A stretch of 48,959 nucleotides of DNA from an uncultured Pseudomonadota bacterium (GTDB taxonomy: Bacteria; Pseudomonadota; Alphaproteobacteria; Rs-D84), in the NCBI GenBank assembly GCA_902787305.1, contig CADAFS010000006.1, positions 1 through 48,959 of the forward strand, written 5' to 3'. The stretch's first letter is position 1. The number at the start of each line of letters is the position of its first letter. Below, one piece after another: positions 16,475-29,172 of the stretch. A model generated the notes under the pieces. The model was given only the letters and a program-made list of their open reading frames with translations, ran no database searches and was not told where the DNA came from. A program made the translations under genes and the position numbers.

Positions 16475-16782
16475 TTTGTTTTTTTATTTGGACCCTTGCC
16501 AAACAACTCTTTGCGTCGGGCAGCACATGCCGCCTCAAATTTTTTGTAATCTTTTGCTTTCAAAAAGAATTCAAAGGCTTCTTCAAAATTCGGGACAATT
16601 GAATAAACACCGCGACTGCCAGAATAAATTGCATAGTCGTTAACAACCCACCGTGTGGACTGGTCGAGAATGGTGCCATCGTCATCTTTCAAATAAAAAA
16701 CATGTTTAGCAACCATTGCCGTTGGGATTATACTCATCAAGTCCTGCACATTTGAATTGTATTCTTCTGTTTTTGTATCCAT
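16471..16782 (-). CDS. Hypothetical protein, 103 aa
   Basis: Not recognised. A small soluble protein: residues ~20-60 look like beta-strands (HVFYLKDDDGTILDQST; VVNDYAIYSGSRGVYSIV), then an amphipathic helix (FEEAFEFFLKAKDYKKFEAA) and a basic C-terminus (KELFGKGPNKKTK). No signal peptide. AAAGGATG precedes the ATG. Its promoter/leader and its downstream terminator are both copies of those flanking the ACP pair, although the coding sequence is unrelated. Confidence 0.7.
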   Translation of the reverse strand: MDTKTEEYNSNVQDLMSIIPTAMVAKHVFYLKDDDGTILDQSTRWVVNDYAIYSGSRGVYSIVPNFEEAFEFFLKAKDYKKFEAACAARRKELFGKGPNKKTK

Positions 16783-16887
16783 TTTTCATCCTTTTATTAC
16801 AATCATCACTGGCAAGAATAGCACAATTTTCCCCAATGTCAAACATTTCATCATAACGCCCGATGTTATAAATTCGATGATGAAAAA
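16780..16887. repeat. ~105-bp start/promoter flank, copy 2
   Basis: Matches 15950-16054 from the start codon outward, including the promoter and the segment atgttataaattcgatgatg. Confidence 0.85.
16815..16842 (-). promoter_or_regulatory. Promoter of the 103-aa gene
   Basis: Minus-strand TTGACA (16842-16837), 16-bp spacer, TATTCT (16820-16815). Confidence 0.7.
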
Positions 16888-17079
16888 AGTATCAGTTTTT
16901 GCGCGACACCCCGCCCTGCGGGCACCCCTCTAGCCAGAGGGGAATTCGGTTCGCAAAAGAACGAGAGCAAAATTCTCCTCTGGCCAGAAGAGTACGGCGT
17001 GGAACGCCGGGCCTGTCGCGCCGTAGCCTTGGCGAAGGCGGAAGGTGTCACCTATCTTATCACCAAATTTATAAACCAT
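16888..17079. other. Repeat-rich intergenic stretch
   Basis: Contains cctctagccagagg hairpins and a segment (about 17020-17052) inverted relative to 16338-16370. No supported gene. Confidence 0.5.
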
Positions 17080-17346
17080 CTATAACCCACTATGGGAAAA
17101 CCGCATCTTTATATCACGCATCATTGAATCCGCGCCGTGGCCGTGGACAACGTATGTATCATCGGGCAAATTGCGCGCAATCAGTTCAGAAATTGTTTTC
17201 CTCAGTTCATCGGCATTGCCGCCGGGCAAATCGGTTCGCCCAACACCATCGCGAAAAATCGTATCACCACTTAGTAAAATTTTATATTCCGGAAAGTAAA
17301 ACATAACACCGCCCGCCGAATGCCCCGGCGCCGCGAGCGGGACAAA
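17080..17346 (-). pseudogene. Truncated metallo-beta-lactamase (glyoxalase II-like) remnant
   Basis: The frame encodes only the C-terminal part of an MBL-fold hydrolase: LAAPGHSAGGV, then LLSGDTIFRDGVGRTDLPGG and VVHGHG, the family's later zinc motifs. The N-terminal HxHxDH half is absent. An in-frame TGA (17349-17347) precedes TTTGTCCCG, and the next gene's stop lies 11 bp further on, so the 5' half has been cut away at about 17347. An ATG inside (17304) would give 74 residues without a usable active site. A full parent gene elsewhere is likely but unseen. Confidence 0.85.
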
Positions 17347-17356
17347 TCACTAACAC

Positions 17357-21951
<4,595 letters not shown>

Positions 21952-21954
21952 AAA

Positions 21955-22161
21955 ATGGCACTAAGCCCTGAACAAATTTTAATAATCAAATATACCGTGG
22001 CGGGACTCGCGCTGTGTGCAATCATACTTGCACCGGCGTATCTGGCCGCAAAAAATGATAAAGGCAAGGCGGATGCCATGCGCATCCGCATTGCATCGTG
22101 GGTATTTGGTTGGACGGGAATCGGATGGCTGCTCGCCCTATTCTGGGCGGTGAAAAAATAG
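21955..22161 (+). CDS. Small membrane protein, superinfection-immunity (Imm) family-like, 68 aa
   Basis: Two hydrophobic helices (residues ~10-30 and ~48-66) with the pattern FGWTGIGWLLALFWAVKK, typical of the short Imm_superinfect family named after phage T4 Imm, which is also widespread as chromosomal genes of unknown role. It begins three bases after the enolase stop, so it is probably translated from the same mRNA. Function in this cell is unknown. Confidence 0.75.
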   Translation: MALSPEQILIIKYTVAGLALCAIILAPAYLAAKNDKGKADAMRIRIASWVFGWTGIGWLLALFWAVKK

Positions 22162-22194
22162 TCCCCTTCACCATAGTGAAGGGGTGGACGCGAA

Positions 22195-22238
22195 GCGGAC
22201 GGGGTAGTTTCCAGTCATCCCGGCGAAGGCCGGGATCT
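22195..22238. repeat. 44-bp direct repeat, copy 1
   Basis: Contains the palindrome gatcccggccttcgccggga (reverse strand view); recurs at 22564-22607 with one visible difference. Confidence 0.85.
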
Positions 22239-22258
22239 CCGCGGGGTTGCAGGGACGC

Positions 22259-22382
22259 GTCACACCGCCGAAGGGCGGTGCCCAGGCCGAGCGTAGCGAG
22301 GACTTGCCCCGCAGGGAATTTTTCATTGTGAAACAATGAAAAACATAGTGTCTGCGACGCAAGTTTTTGCATTCGCAAAAAC
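22259..22382 (+). repeat. Mosaic palindromic repeat, copy B (124 bp)
   Basis: Same length and order of hairpins as 16071-16194, with paired changes that keep the stems (caccgccgaagggcggtg; tttttgcattcgcaaaaa). Confidence 0.85.
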
Positions 22383-22563
22383 TGGCCCCCGCGCTACCGC
22401 GGGGTGACGCCGTTCTGGAAATTGTTGTGTTATTACGATAATCTTATCATCGAAATTGGTAACATCTACAATCGCTGTAAAGCGGGACCTCCGCGATGTT
22501 GCAGAGAACAAACTCCCCTTTCCTGCGGAAAGGGGCGAAGTCTCGGCGTAGCCGCAGGCGTAG

Positions 22564-22607
22564 GCGGACGGGGTAGTTTCCGGTCATCCCGGCGAAGGCC
22601 GGGATCT
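22564..22607. repeat. 44-bp direct repeat, copy 2
   Basis: Second copy of 22195-22238. Confidence 0.85.
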
Positions 22608-22647
22608 TGTGGTTTCAACTGTGACGATGGGATACCGCGTGAAACCA

Positions 22648-22678
22648 CCCATAAAAAACGTTTTAAGTTTTTTATGGG
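22648..22678. repeat. Perfect 12-bp hairpin
   Basis: CCCATAAAAAAC pairs perfectly with GTTTTTTATGGG around a 7-nt loop. No adjacent gene ends here, so it may belong to a repeat rather than a terminator. Confidence 0.6.
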
Positions 22679-22755
22679 ACCCGATACCGCGGTATGACGG
22701 TAAAATAAGTAAGGTATGCACCCCAACAAAATTCCCCGCCACCGCGGGGATAAAT

Positions 22756-24519
22756 TTATATACACATATTTTCTCGACCATCCCACCGAGTTCCAGAATC
22801 ACACTTACATTCTTTGTCTTTACTTCGCTTTCCACCCATAGTTGTCAAGTACCTTTCAACAAGTCCTTTCGATGCGTCACAAACACAACCCTCTGGCAAA
22901 ATCTTATTCGGCTCTCCTATAACACAATCACCAATCTCACTTGTTACCGACGATGAACTTATACTACCAGTTTTCGTTGTAGATGTTGAAGTACTTCCAC
23001 TACTTGATGCAGAAGACGAATTACTTTGGTTACTACTTTTTGACGTAGATTTCGCTGTAGTTGACTGCACTGTTTGTGTTCCCTGACATTCTCGACCATT
23101 CCACTGGGTACCAGAATCACACTTACACTCTTTTTGATTGCCACGCCCACCAAACATAGTTGTCACCCATCGTTCAACAAGTCCTTTCGATGCGTCACAA
23201 ACACAGCCTTCCGGCAAAATCTTATTCGGCTCTCCTATAACACAATCACCAATCTCACTTGTTACCGATGATGAACTTATACTACCAGTTTTCGTTGTAG
23301 ATGTTGAAGTACTTCCACTACTTGATGCAGAAGACGAAGAACTATTTGGTCCTGTATTTCCACCAGTTTTGGCAACAGACGATGAACCTTTCTCTCCATT
23401 ATTCGACGTAACTGATTTGGAATTCGTACCACCACTTGTAGCCATAGACGCCGAACTCTTTTCAGTGTTTGATGAAGACGACACAGAACTGTTTGTTCCC
23501 GTATTTCCACCAGTTTTGGCAACAGACGATGAGCCTTTCTCTCCATTATTCGACGTAACTGATTTGGAATTCGTACCACCACTTGTAGCCGTAGACGTTG
23601 AACTCTTTTCAGTGTTTGATGAAGACGATGAACTACTACCACCAGACGTTTTTCTGCACCAACCTTGATTTTTGCCATTAGAATAAACCAATTCAAAACC
23701 GTCTTCACAACTATCGGCAAAACACGCACAAAGAACATTGCCAGGTTCGCAACGCGTTCCCAATCTTGTCTGTTCATTACGAATATAATGCCCCGATGAT
23801 ACATACAATTTTTTCATATCTTCTTCCACACATGGTCCACCGATTTTTCTTTCGGTGCCCTGCTCATTTGACACCACATTTCCATCACCCATACCACCAC
23901 TCGGTGTCGCTGTTGTTCCTTTTACACATTCGCATAGAACCAGGCCATTTACATTCGAACACTTCTTCGTTCCATCTGTCTTTTCGGTCCATATACCACC
24001 GCCATTGTCACTACACGGTTTACCTATCTCACCATCTGGATTATCAAGCGCGGGCATGGGTGTTGGTTCAATTACCTGGACTGTTGCACCATTTCCGCCC
24101 CCTGTGCCCGGGACATCTTCACAATATCCACTATCGTTCCAACGCTTACCAGATTGTTTTTTACAATCTTCACGACGTTGTCTAAGTTGTTCCGCGGCAA
24201 TATCATTTTGTATCCGATTCAATTCATTTTGATGGCGTTCCAATGTGCTTTTTTCCATTTCGATTTCATCCGAAAGGCGGTTGCTCTTTGATGCCTGCGC
24301 AATATTCACACCGACACCGACCGCGGTCAATCCAATCGTCGATATCCCCGCAATCATCCATCCTTGCTTTTTCCCTTCGCATTTTTCAAGTTGCTCTATC
24401 TTTTCCTGCTTTTCTTGTAGCAACCGGCGAACCTGGGCACTCATTGCGACACCGTGCGCATCACCAATACCCACACCCAAAACCGCAAACAGACCAACAA
24501 ATGATATTATCTTTTTCAT
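22756..24519 (-). CDS. Exported coiled-coil, Ser/Thr-repeat, Cys-rich protein, 587 aa
   Basis: Begins with a signal peptide (MKKIISFVGLFAVLGVGIGDAHG), then a coiled coil, KCEGKKQGW, a hydrophobic segment (~54-73) and a second coiled coil rich in Glu/Gln/Arg. The middle has Cys-containing segments (e.g. SGYCEDVPGTGGG; CFADSCEDG). The C-terminal half is a Ser/Thr/Gly-rich tract made of a duplicated 147-bp unit and a duplicated 164-bp unit; each of the two 164-bp-linked modules ends with a Cys module (GDCVIGEP...CVCDASKG). I chose ATG 24519 for its signal peptide; the gene starts 2 bp after the stop of a shorter paralog. Surface or periplasm-spanning structural role is inference. Confidence 0.8.
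   Translation of the reverse strand: MKKIISFVGLFAVLGVGIGDAHGVAMSAQVRRLLQEKQEKIEQLEKCEGKKQGWMIAGISTIGLTAVGVGVNIAQASKSNRLSDEIEMEKSTLERHQNELNRIQNDIAAEQLRQRREDCKKQSGKRWNDSGYCEDVPGTGGGNGATVQVIEPTPMPALDNPDGEIGKPCSDNGGGIWTEKTDGTKKCSNVNGLVLCECVKGTTATPSGGMGDGNVVSNEQGTERKIGGPCVEEDMKKLYVSSGHYIRNEQTRLGTRCEPGNVLCACFADSCEDGFELVYSNGKNQGWCRKTSGGSSSSSSSNTEKSSTSTATSGGTNSKSVTSNNGEKGSSSVAKTGGNTGTNSSVSSSSNTEKSSASMATSGGTNSKSVTSNNGEKGSSSVAKTGGNTGPNSSSSSASSSGSTSTSTTKTGSISSSSVTSEIGDCVIGEPNKILPEGCVCDASKGLVERWVTTMFGGRGNQKECKCDSGTQWNGRECQGTQTVQSTTAKSTSKSSNQSNSSSASSSGSTSTSTTKTGSISSSSVTSEIGDCVIGEPNKILPEGCVCDASKGLVERYLTTMGGKRSKDKECKCDSGTRWDGRENMCI
22857..23020. repeat. 164-bp tandem-type coding repeat, distal copy
   Basis: Nearly identical to 23175-23338; encodes the Ser/Thr tract plus the GDCVIGEPNKILPEGCVCD module start. 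Confidence 0.9.
23175..23338. repeat. 164-bp coding repeat, proximal copy
   Basis: Second copy of 22857-23020, offset by 318 bp. Confidence 0.9.
23354..23627. repeat. Two 147-bp-period coding repeats
   Basis: Units at ~23354-23480 and ~23501-23627 encode TSGGTNSKSVTSNNGEKG-type segments and differ at a few bases only. Confidence 0.9.
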
Positions 24520-24520
24520 T

Positions 24521-24964
24521 TTAATTTCCCTTTTTTGTCTGTAATTTATCCAATTCGCGCTTTGCCTCTGAAACCTGACTACCTGCTTCTTTAACATCTT
24601 TTTGCACGCGATCCAGTTCCGTCTTTTTATCCTGAATCTTGTTATGCTGCACAATTGCCGCAATCCCCGTCGCCGCAACACCAACGCCACCAACAACCGT
24701 CGCCGCGACCCAACCCTTGCGCTTGCGTTCACACGTTGCGATTTGTTCATCCAATGCCTGAATATCATGGCGCAGGGTTGATACAACCTCCATCTCGCTC
24801 ATTCCGTCGGCACCGGGAACATAATCAAGTGCGCCATAGTCATAATCGGAATAATACGCACCACCGGTCGATTCACCGAACGACCGTTGTTTCAATGTCA
24901 CGCCGAATGACAGTCCCGGCAGTAAGCACAACGCCACAAACATAAACGTTAGATTTTTATACAT
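24521..24964 (-). CDS. Exported coiled-coil protein, paralog of next gene, 147 aa
   Basis: Signal peptide (MYKNLTFMFVALCLLPGLSFG), a Tyr/Asp/Gly-rich segment (YYSDYDYGALDY), a coiled coil with Cys (ATCERKRKGW), a hydrophobic stretch (VAATVVGGVGVAATGIAAIV) and a C-terminal coiled coil (residues ~105-143). The order Cys-basic-GW-hydrophobic-coiled coil matches the N-terminal part of the 587-aa protein that follows, so they appear to be paralogs in one operon. GGGAG precedes the ATG. Function unknown. Confidence 0.75.
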   Translation of the reverse strand: MYKNLTFMFVALCLLPGLSFGVTLKQRSFGESTGGAYYSDYDYGALDYVPGADGMSEMEVVSTLRHDIQALDEQIATCERKRKGWVAATVVGGVGVAATGIAAIVQHNKIQDKKTELDRVQKDVKEAGSQVSEAKRELDKLQTKKGN

Positions 24965-25111
24965 AATGAAAACTCCCTCGCTATCCTTTTGGGATATTAT
25001 ATCACAAAAATTCCCATTTAAAAAATGTTTTTTCGCCTCTTCTTAGAACTTAATAAAAAAAGCATGGCGACACGCATGTGCCGCCACACCCAATTGTACA
25101 GAAAATAAACT

Positions 25112-25270
25112 TTATCGTTGGGTTGGATCATCATCCATTCCCGGGAACCGAACCGGCACACCACGTTGTGTCAACTGTGATGCCAAATCGAAAGGTTCCA
25201 TCCCCATTCCCGGACGAAAAGCCATGCTTTTCCTAGTAGTGTTTATCAATTTTTTTACTTCACTTACCAT
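25112..25270 (-). CDS. Hypothetical small protein, 52 aa (possibly 70 aa)
   Basis: Not recognised. The chain MVSEVKKLINTTRKSMAFRP continues with GMGMEPFDLASQLTQRGVPV and an acidic end. AGAGG eight bases before the ATG at 25270 favours this start; an ATG at 25324 would add 18 residues. It lies between the OmpA-domain gene and the coiled-coil pair. Confidence 0.45.
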   Translation of the reverse strand: MVSEVKKLINTTRKSMAFRPGMGMEPFDLASQLTQRGVPVRFPGMDDDPTQR

Positions 25271-25349
25271 CTTCAATACCTCTTGCAAAGCATCTCTCTG
25301 GTAATCGGCACTATACACCAACAAAAACTTTTGTCAAGCGTTTTTGTGA

Positions 25350-27137
25350 TTACCAATTTTGATATTCTGTTTCACAGTTTCCGTTTTCACAATCCGTATA
25401 GAATTGTTCAACATTTACATCCGCAACCGGTGCGTATCTTTCACCCGCCGGTTCGGTATATGTAACCTCTTTGACAACGCGCACACGGCGGTTTTCCGCA
25501 TTACGCACGCCGTCCGGTGTCGGCACCTTTAGGTCTTCTTCGCCCGCACTAACCGCAACAATCTGACTTGCCGGGATGCCGCGTTCAATCAGCATTTTCT
25601 GAACCGCTTCGGCCCGACGACCGCCCAGTGCATAGTTATACGCCTGGCTGCCCGAAGTATCGGTATGCCCAACCACTGAAATTTTAACGTTCCGATTCGC
25701 CTGGGTGACCTCTGCCAGCTGACGTATGATATCTTCGTATTCCGGTTTAATTACCGCCTTGTCAAAATCGAATCGGATTTCGAACACTTCTTCCATAACA
25801 TGTTGCTTTGGTTCAACCGGAATCTGTTGCACTTTGATAACCGTCGTTTCATCGCGCATGCGTTCAACCGGTTCATTCTTTTTAGCCGCCAATTCATCAA
25901 GCCGCGCATTTATCGCCGCCAATTCGCCACGCATCGTCATCATCAATTCAATGAATTCATCACGCGAAACCAATCCATCGGCAACAATTGTTATTTCTTT
26001 TTCTTCGGCCGCCGCCTTGGCACACGGGCAATCGACATCCACCTTTTGCGGGCATGTTCCACCCACGGCCGCCGCATTACACGTTCCGCCTTGGACAGAC
26101 ACCGGAACATTAACATCAACCTGATTTCCACCCTGGGACGGCAACACAACCGGATTAGAATTCACCGTCAGTGATATTGGCTGATAATTATCCTGGACAC
26201 TTTGTTGTGACGCACCGTTTCCGCCCTTGCCCGCACACGGACAATCAGACTTTTCGACCGTGCTGGTGTTCCCGGCATTTTTAACATTATTACTGTTGCG
26301 GGTGCTGTTATCAGTTAACGTTTTATCACCACCATATATATTCTGATTAAACACCATCGGCTGCACCGGTTCCGGGTTTATAAGATGTTCCGGCACATTT
26401 ACATTATTCACAATGATAACCCCATCACGCGCCCGATTCGTTCCGCGCATTGCGGACATATTTGTCGTTTCCGGATAGAACGTTCCAATTTGCGCACCGC
26501 GTTTCACCGTTCGTCCCGAATCAACGCGCATTTCTTCAACCGTGGTTTCTGTCACCACCGGGTTTATAACACGCCCGCCCGTGCAATCACGCAACGCGAC
26601 CAATGTATTTTCAAAACGCGTTTTACATTCACGCGCGGTTGCCCCCTGGCCACTTGCGGTGGCGGATAACCAGCAATCATATTTCGCCTGCAACTCTGCC
26701 GCCAATTCCGGCTGTGTCACGGTTGCATCATTCTGAAAAAGTTCAACCATATCATTATACGCCATCATCAAATCATACGCGGCATTATCATCTTCGATTG
26801 GCCAATTATCAATAGATTCGGGATATGGCACTTCGCCAGAAAACGCGGCCACCGCCTTTTGTGCGAATAATTCACCGACATCGGGATACCCACTGGTCCG
26901 GGCATTATAAATTGCATAAGAGCGATAATTCATTGCCAATTGGTTAAGGAAAGAATCCCGATGCGGTGCGGAATACACATCCAACCCTTCGACATAGTCA
27001 ACGGTCGGCGTTGCCATATATCCACCATTATATTCCGTACCAACATTCGAACGCGCACACGCGGCGAGTGACAGCACGCCCACAACCGCCAATACACGCG
27101 AAATTGCATACAACGAAACACTTGATTTTGATGTCAT
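25350..27137 (-). CDS. OmpA-domain lipoprotein, 595 aa
   Basis: A lipobox (LSLAAC, Cys27) predicts lipid anchoring in the outer membrane. Residues ~28-200 are a helical Cys-containing domain, ~200-360 a low-complexity region with Cys-Pro pairs (KSDCPCAGKGG; VDCPCAKAAAEE), ~385-425 a short coiled coil, and ~445-565 an OmpA peptidoglycan-binding domain (RFDFDKAVIKPEYEDII; VVGHTDTSGSQAYN; GRRAEAV; NRRVRV). The tail ends DCENGNCETEYQNW. It should tether the outer membrane to the wall, as Pal does, though it is much longer than Pal. A TATAAT (27172-27167) and GAAAGGA precede the start. Confidence 0.88.
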   Translation of the reverse strand: MTSKSSVSLYAISRVLAVVGVLSLAACARSNVGTEYNGGYMATPTVDYVEGLDVYSAPHRDSFLNQLAMNYRSYAIYNARTSGYPDVGELFAQKAVAAFSGEVPYPESIDNWPIEDDNAAYDLMMAYNDMVELFQNDATVTQPELAAELQAKYDCWLSATASGQGATARECKTRFENTLVALRDCTGGRVINPVVTETTVEEMRVDSGRTVKRGAQIGTFYPETTNMSAMRGTNRARDGVIIVNNVNVPEHLINPEPVQPMVFNQNIYGGDKTLTDNSTRNSNNVKNAGNTSTVEKSDCPCAGKGGNGASQQSVQDNYQPISLTVNSNPVVLPSQGGNQVDVNVPVSVQGGTCNAAAVGGTCPQKVDVDCPCAKAAAEEKEITIVADGLVSRDEFIELMMTMRGELAAINARLDELAAKKNEPVERMRDETTVIKVQQIPVEPKQHVMEEVFEIRFDFDKAVIKPEYEDIIRQLAEVTQANRNVKISVVGHTDTSGSQAYNYALGGRRAEAVQKMLIERGIPASQIVAVSAGEEDLKVPTPDGVRNAENRRVRVVKEVTYTEPAGERYAPVADVNVEQFYTDCENGNCETEYQNW

Positions 27138-27226
27138 GAAAAAATCCTTTCTCTTACCTTGTCACACATTATACATTTTTTAAGGATTTTAGTAAAGCAA
27201 AAAACAAACATAAAAATCAATTTTTA

Positions 27227-28060
27227 TTATCTATCTAAAAACTGTGCTGCAACATTTGCAATACCACCGATGTTTCCAAAACCGGTTTGCCCAACAACAC
27301 TGCTAACCGCGCCCATAATGGAATCAGTATTCGTTGGTTGCCCAAGATTACTTATCGTATTTGTTATAAACCCACCAAATGTTTCCAATCTTTTCGCCGC
27401 CAATTTATTAGTGGAACACTTTGTCGCCTTTTCCAACAACGCCACCGCCTGGGTTGCCTCTCCCTGGGTGTAATCTTTATTTTCAAAATCAATCATATCA
27501 AACAGCGTCCACATATTCGTGACTTTCTTGCGACTGCCTTTACCGCACAGGCTAAGGTTATCGCCACCATCCGAACAATATTCGGCAACCGACGCCTTTG
27601 GGTACCCGGCCCATACGGCATGTCGGGCCTCTGTGTCCGTAAATGTATCCCAACATATTGTTGAATTATCAATCGTAAGTCCATTTCCCGCATACCGCAC
27701 CGTGGTCGCATAACTTTCATTCGCGCTGCACGGCCGCACCGCACTTGATGATGTCAAAGGATTACGCCCACCGGCATTTGCCCATTCTTTTATCATATTG
27801 TTCACAAATGTAATTTCGCGCGACGTCGGTTCACATTCCGCGGTCAACGCCTTTTGTTGTTGATTCAGTTGTATAACACTTGTGACCAACCCAAGTGCCG
27901 TTGGCAACAAACTTGCGCCCGTTCCGGTTGTCGATGTTGACACGTCACGTTTCGCCACCGAATCTGCCTTTTTCGGCATTAAAACATTTGCGGCACCAAA
28001 CGCCGCCGCGCATACCAACACCGCAAGCGAAGAACATACAAAAGTACCAAACTTTTTCAT
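27227..28060 (-). CDS. Exported hypothetical protein, 277 aa
   Basis: Signal peptide (MKKFGTFVCSSLAVLVCAAAFG) then a helical chain with paired cysteines (CEPTSRE, RPCSANES, YCSDGGDNLSLCGKG, TKCSTN) and a Gly/Ala/Asn-rich C-terminus. AGGAA precedes the ATG. It lies upstream of, and on the same strand as, the OmpA-domain lipoprotein. The family is not recognised; an envelope or surface-complex role is suggested only by context. Confidence 0.7.
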   Translation of the reverse strand: MKKFGTFVCSSLAVLVCAAAFGAANVLMPKKADSVAKRDVSTSTTGTGASLLPTALGLVTSVIQLNQQQKALTAECEPTSREITFVNNMIKEWANAGGRNPLTSSSAVRPCSANESYATTVRYAGNGLTIDNSTICWDTFTDTEARHAVWAGYPKASVAEYCSDGGDNLSLCGKGSRKKVTNMWTLFDMIDFENKDYTQGEATQAVALLEKATKCSTNKLAAKRLETFGGFITNTISNLGQPTNTDSIMGAVSSVVGQTGFGNIGGIANVAAQFLDR

Positions 28061-28119
28061 TTCCTACATTCTCTTATGCAAACAATTATATCACAAAAAA
28101 ACAAAACAACCAAATATAA

Positions 28120-28147
28120 AAAGTGGGGCGTGCCCCACTTTTTTTAC
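28120..28147 (-). terminator. Terminator after the 132-aa gene
   Basis: AAAGTGGGGC/GCCCCACTTT (28120-28141) with A-run and T-run on either side; it overlaps the intergenic gap at the end of the gene starting at 28542. Confidence 0.8.
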
Positions 28148-28542
28148 ATGCGCTTCGCACCAGGATATAAAAATTGATTTATTTCTGATTGATCATAATC
28201 CATAGTAGCTTTTAAGATGTATTTCCTTAATTCATCATCGGTATATGCCACCCCTCTTGGCGCACCTAACTTAACGTGTGCCTTTATGTCATCAATAGGT
28301 GCCGCTTCAACAACCCACAAAGTAAATTGAGTAATACGTTGACAACAATCGTTCCAAAGTTTATATATATCCGCCCCCAATATCCCATTGTCACGCAATT
28401 TTTTAATAGCATCAATTGTGTGGGACCGCGATATTTTATAAGCTCCGCCCAAGAATGCTATACACCCCGGGTTTCCACAACTAACTTCAATAATCAAATC
28501 CATGTCTTGATTCTGATTCTGCGCCATCGCTTGTTCTGCCAT
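28144..28542 (-). CDS. Hypothetical protein, 132 aa
   Basis: Not recognised. Soluble, without signal peptide. An N-terminal Gln/Asn-rich stretch (MAEQAMAQNQNQD) leads to a mixed alpha/beta domain with cysteines at VSCGNPGCIAFLGGAYKI and NDCCQR, and a C-terminal helix-rich part. AGAGG precedes the ATG. The promoter is of the TTGACA-N16 type shared with other accessory genes here. Confidence 0.7.
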   Translation of the reverse strand: MAEQAMAQNQNQDMDLIIEVSCGNPGCIAFLGGAYKISRSHTIDAIKKLRDNGILGADIYKLWNDCCQRITQFTLWVVEAAPIDDIKAHVKLGAPRGVAYTDDELRKYILKATMDYDQSEINQFLYPGAKRM

Positions 28543-28587
28543 TTTTTTACCTCTTTATTAGCATTCGTTCATAAACTAACCGTGGTG

Positions 28588-28615
28588 AAAATAGCAAAAA
28601 AAAAAAAAATGTCAA
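28588..28615 (-). promoter_or_regulatory. Promoter of the 132-aa gene
   Basis: Minus-strand TTGACA (28615-28610), a 16-bp spacer of T14-GC, then TATTTT (28593-28588). The homopolymeric spacer could vary in length by slippage. Confidence 0.65.
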
Positions 28616-28680
28616 GTATTTTTCGTTGACACCAATATAAAAAATTGCTTTTTGGTTTATGGTGGGCTAATATAATGCAC

Positions 28681-29169
28681 ATGACGAAAAACAAACGCAA
28701 TTTAATCATAACTAATCGCCATCGGCGCTGGCAACGGCTGTGGCAATTTTTCTTTACCGGATGGGGTATCACAATGATTGCGGCACTTGTTGCCGGCGCA
28801 CTTTTCACGCATCAATTATTATGGACACCAATTTCGATAATAAACATGACCGATGTAATACAGAATCAATTTAAAATGTCGGGTGCATCACTTGCGGGAA
28901 CGGATGCCAAGGGCGAACCGTTTCAAATTACCGCGACAAGTGGCCGTTTGGAATACACCCGTCCGAACATTGTTATACTTGAAAAAATATCCGGCTATAC
29001 TGTTCAAATGCAAAACGGTCAAAAAGACAAAATAAGTTTTTCCGCCGACGGTGGCGAATACGATATAAAAACAAAAGTTTTGCAACTTACCGGAAATGTG
29101 AATATAATTTCAAAGAACGATGGGCATAAAATGCAAACATCTGAATTAATACTAAGGCTTGGTGAATAA
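28681..29169 (+). CDS. lptC: LPS-export protein LptC
   Basis: Inner-membrane-anchored periplasmic partner of the LptB2FG lipopolysaccharide exporter. The 162-residue chain has a basic N-terminus, one membrane helix (TGWGITMIAALVAGALFTHQLL) and a periplasmic beta-jellyroll with the family-like segments ASLAGTDAKGEPFQITATSG and FSADGGEYDIKTKVLQLTGN. I start at the ATG at 28681: there is no Shine-Dalgarno, and TAATAT lies 7 nt upstream; ATGs at 28645 and 28675 are alternatives. lptB follows after 3 bp; lptA, usually between them, is absent. Confidence 0.85.
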   Translation: MTKNKRNLIITNRHRRWQRLWQFFFTGWGITMIAALVAGALFTHQLLWTPISIINMTDVIQNQFKMSGASLAGTDAKGEPFQITATSGRLEYTRPNIVILEKISGYTVQMQNGQKDKISFSADGGEYDIKTKVLQLTGNVNIISKNDGHKMQTSELILRLGE

Positions 29170-29172
29170 AAA

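Larger units (their letters stand above)
22162..22755. other. 594-bp repeat island without genes
   Basis: Made of hairpins and repeats: ccccttcaccatagtgaagg, two 44-bp direct repeats, a mosaic repeat, cccctttcctgcggaaaggg and a 12-bp-stem hairpin at 22648-22678. No reading frame here has support. Confidence 0.75.

Noticed and set aside
16899..17306. 135-codon plus-strand frame across repeats and the MBL remnant
   Set aside because: Overlaps a clear minus-strand pseudogene and repeat DNA; no ribosome site.
22195..22607. CRISPR-like array from the two 44-bp repeats
   Set aside because: Only two copies 369 bp apart, with other hairpin repeats between, and no cas gene in the window.
22404..22697. 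97-codon frame in the repeat island
   Set aside because: Consists of translated hairpin repeats; no start signals or family resemblance.
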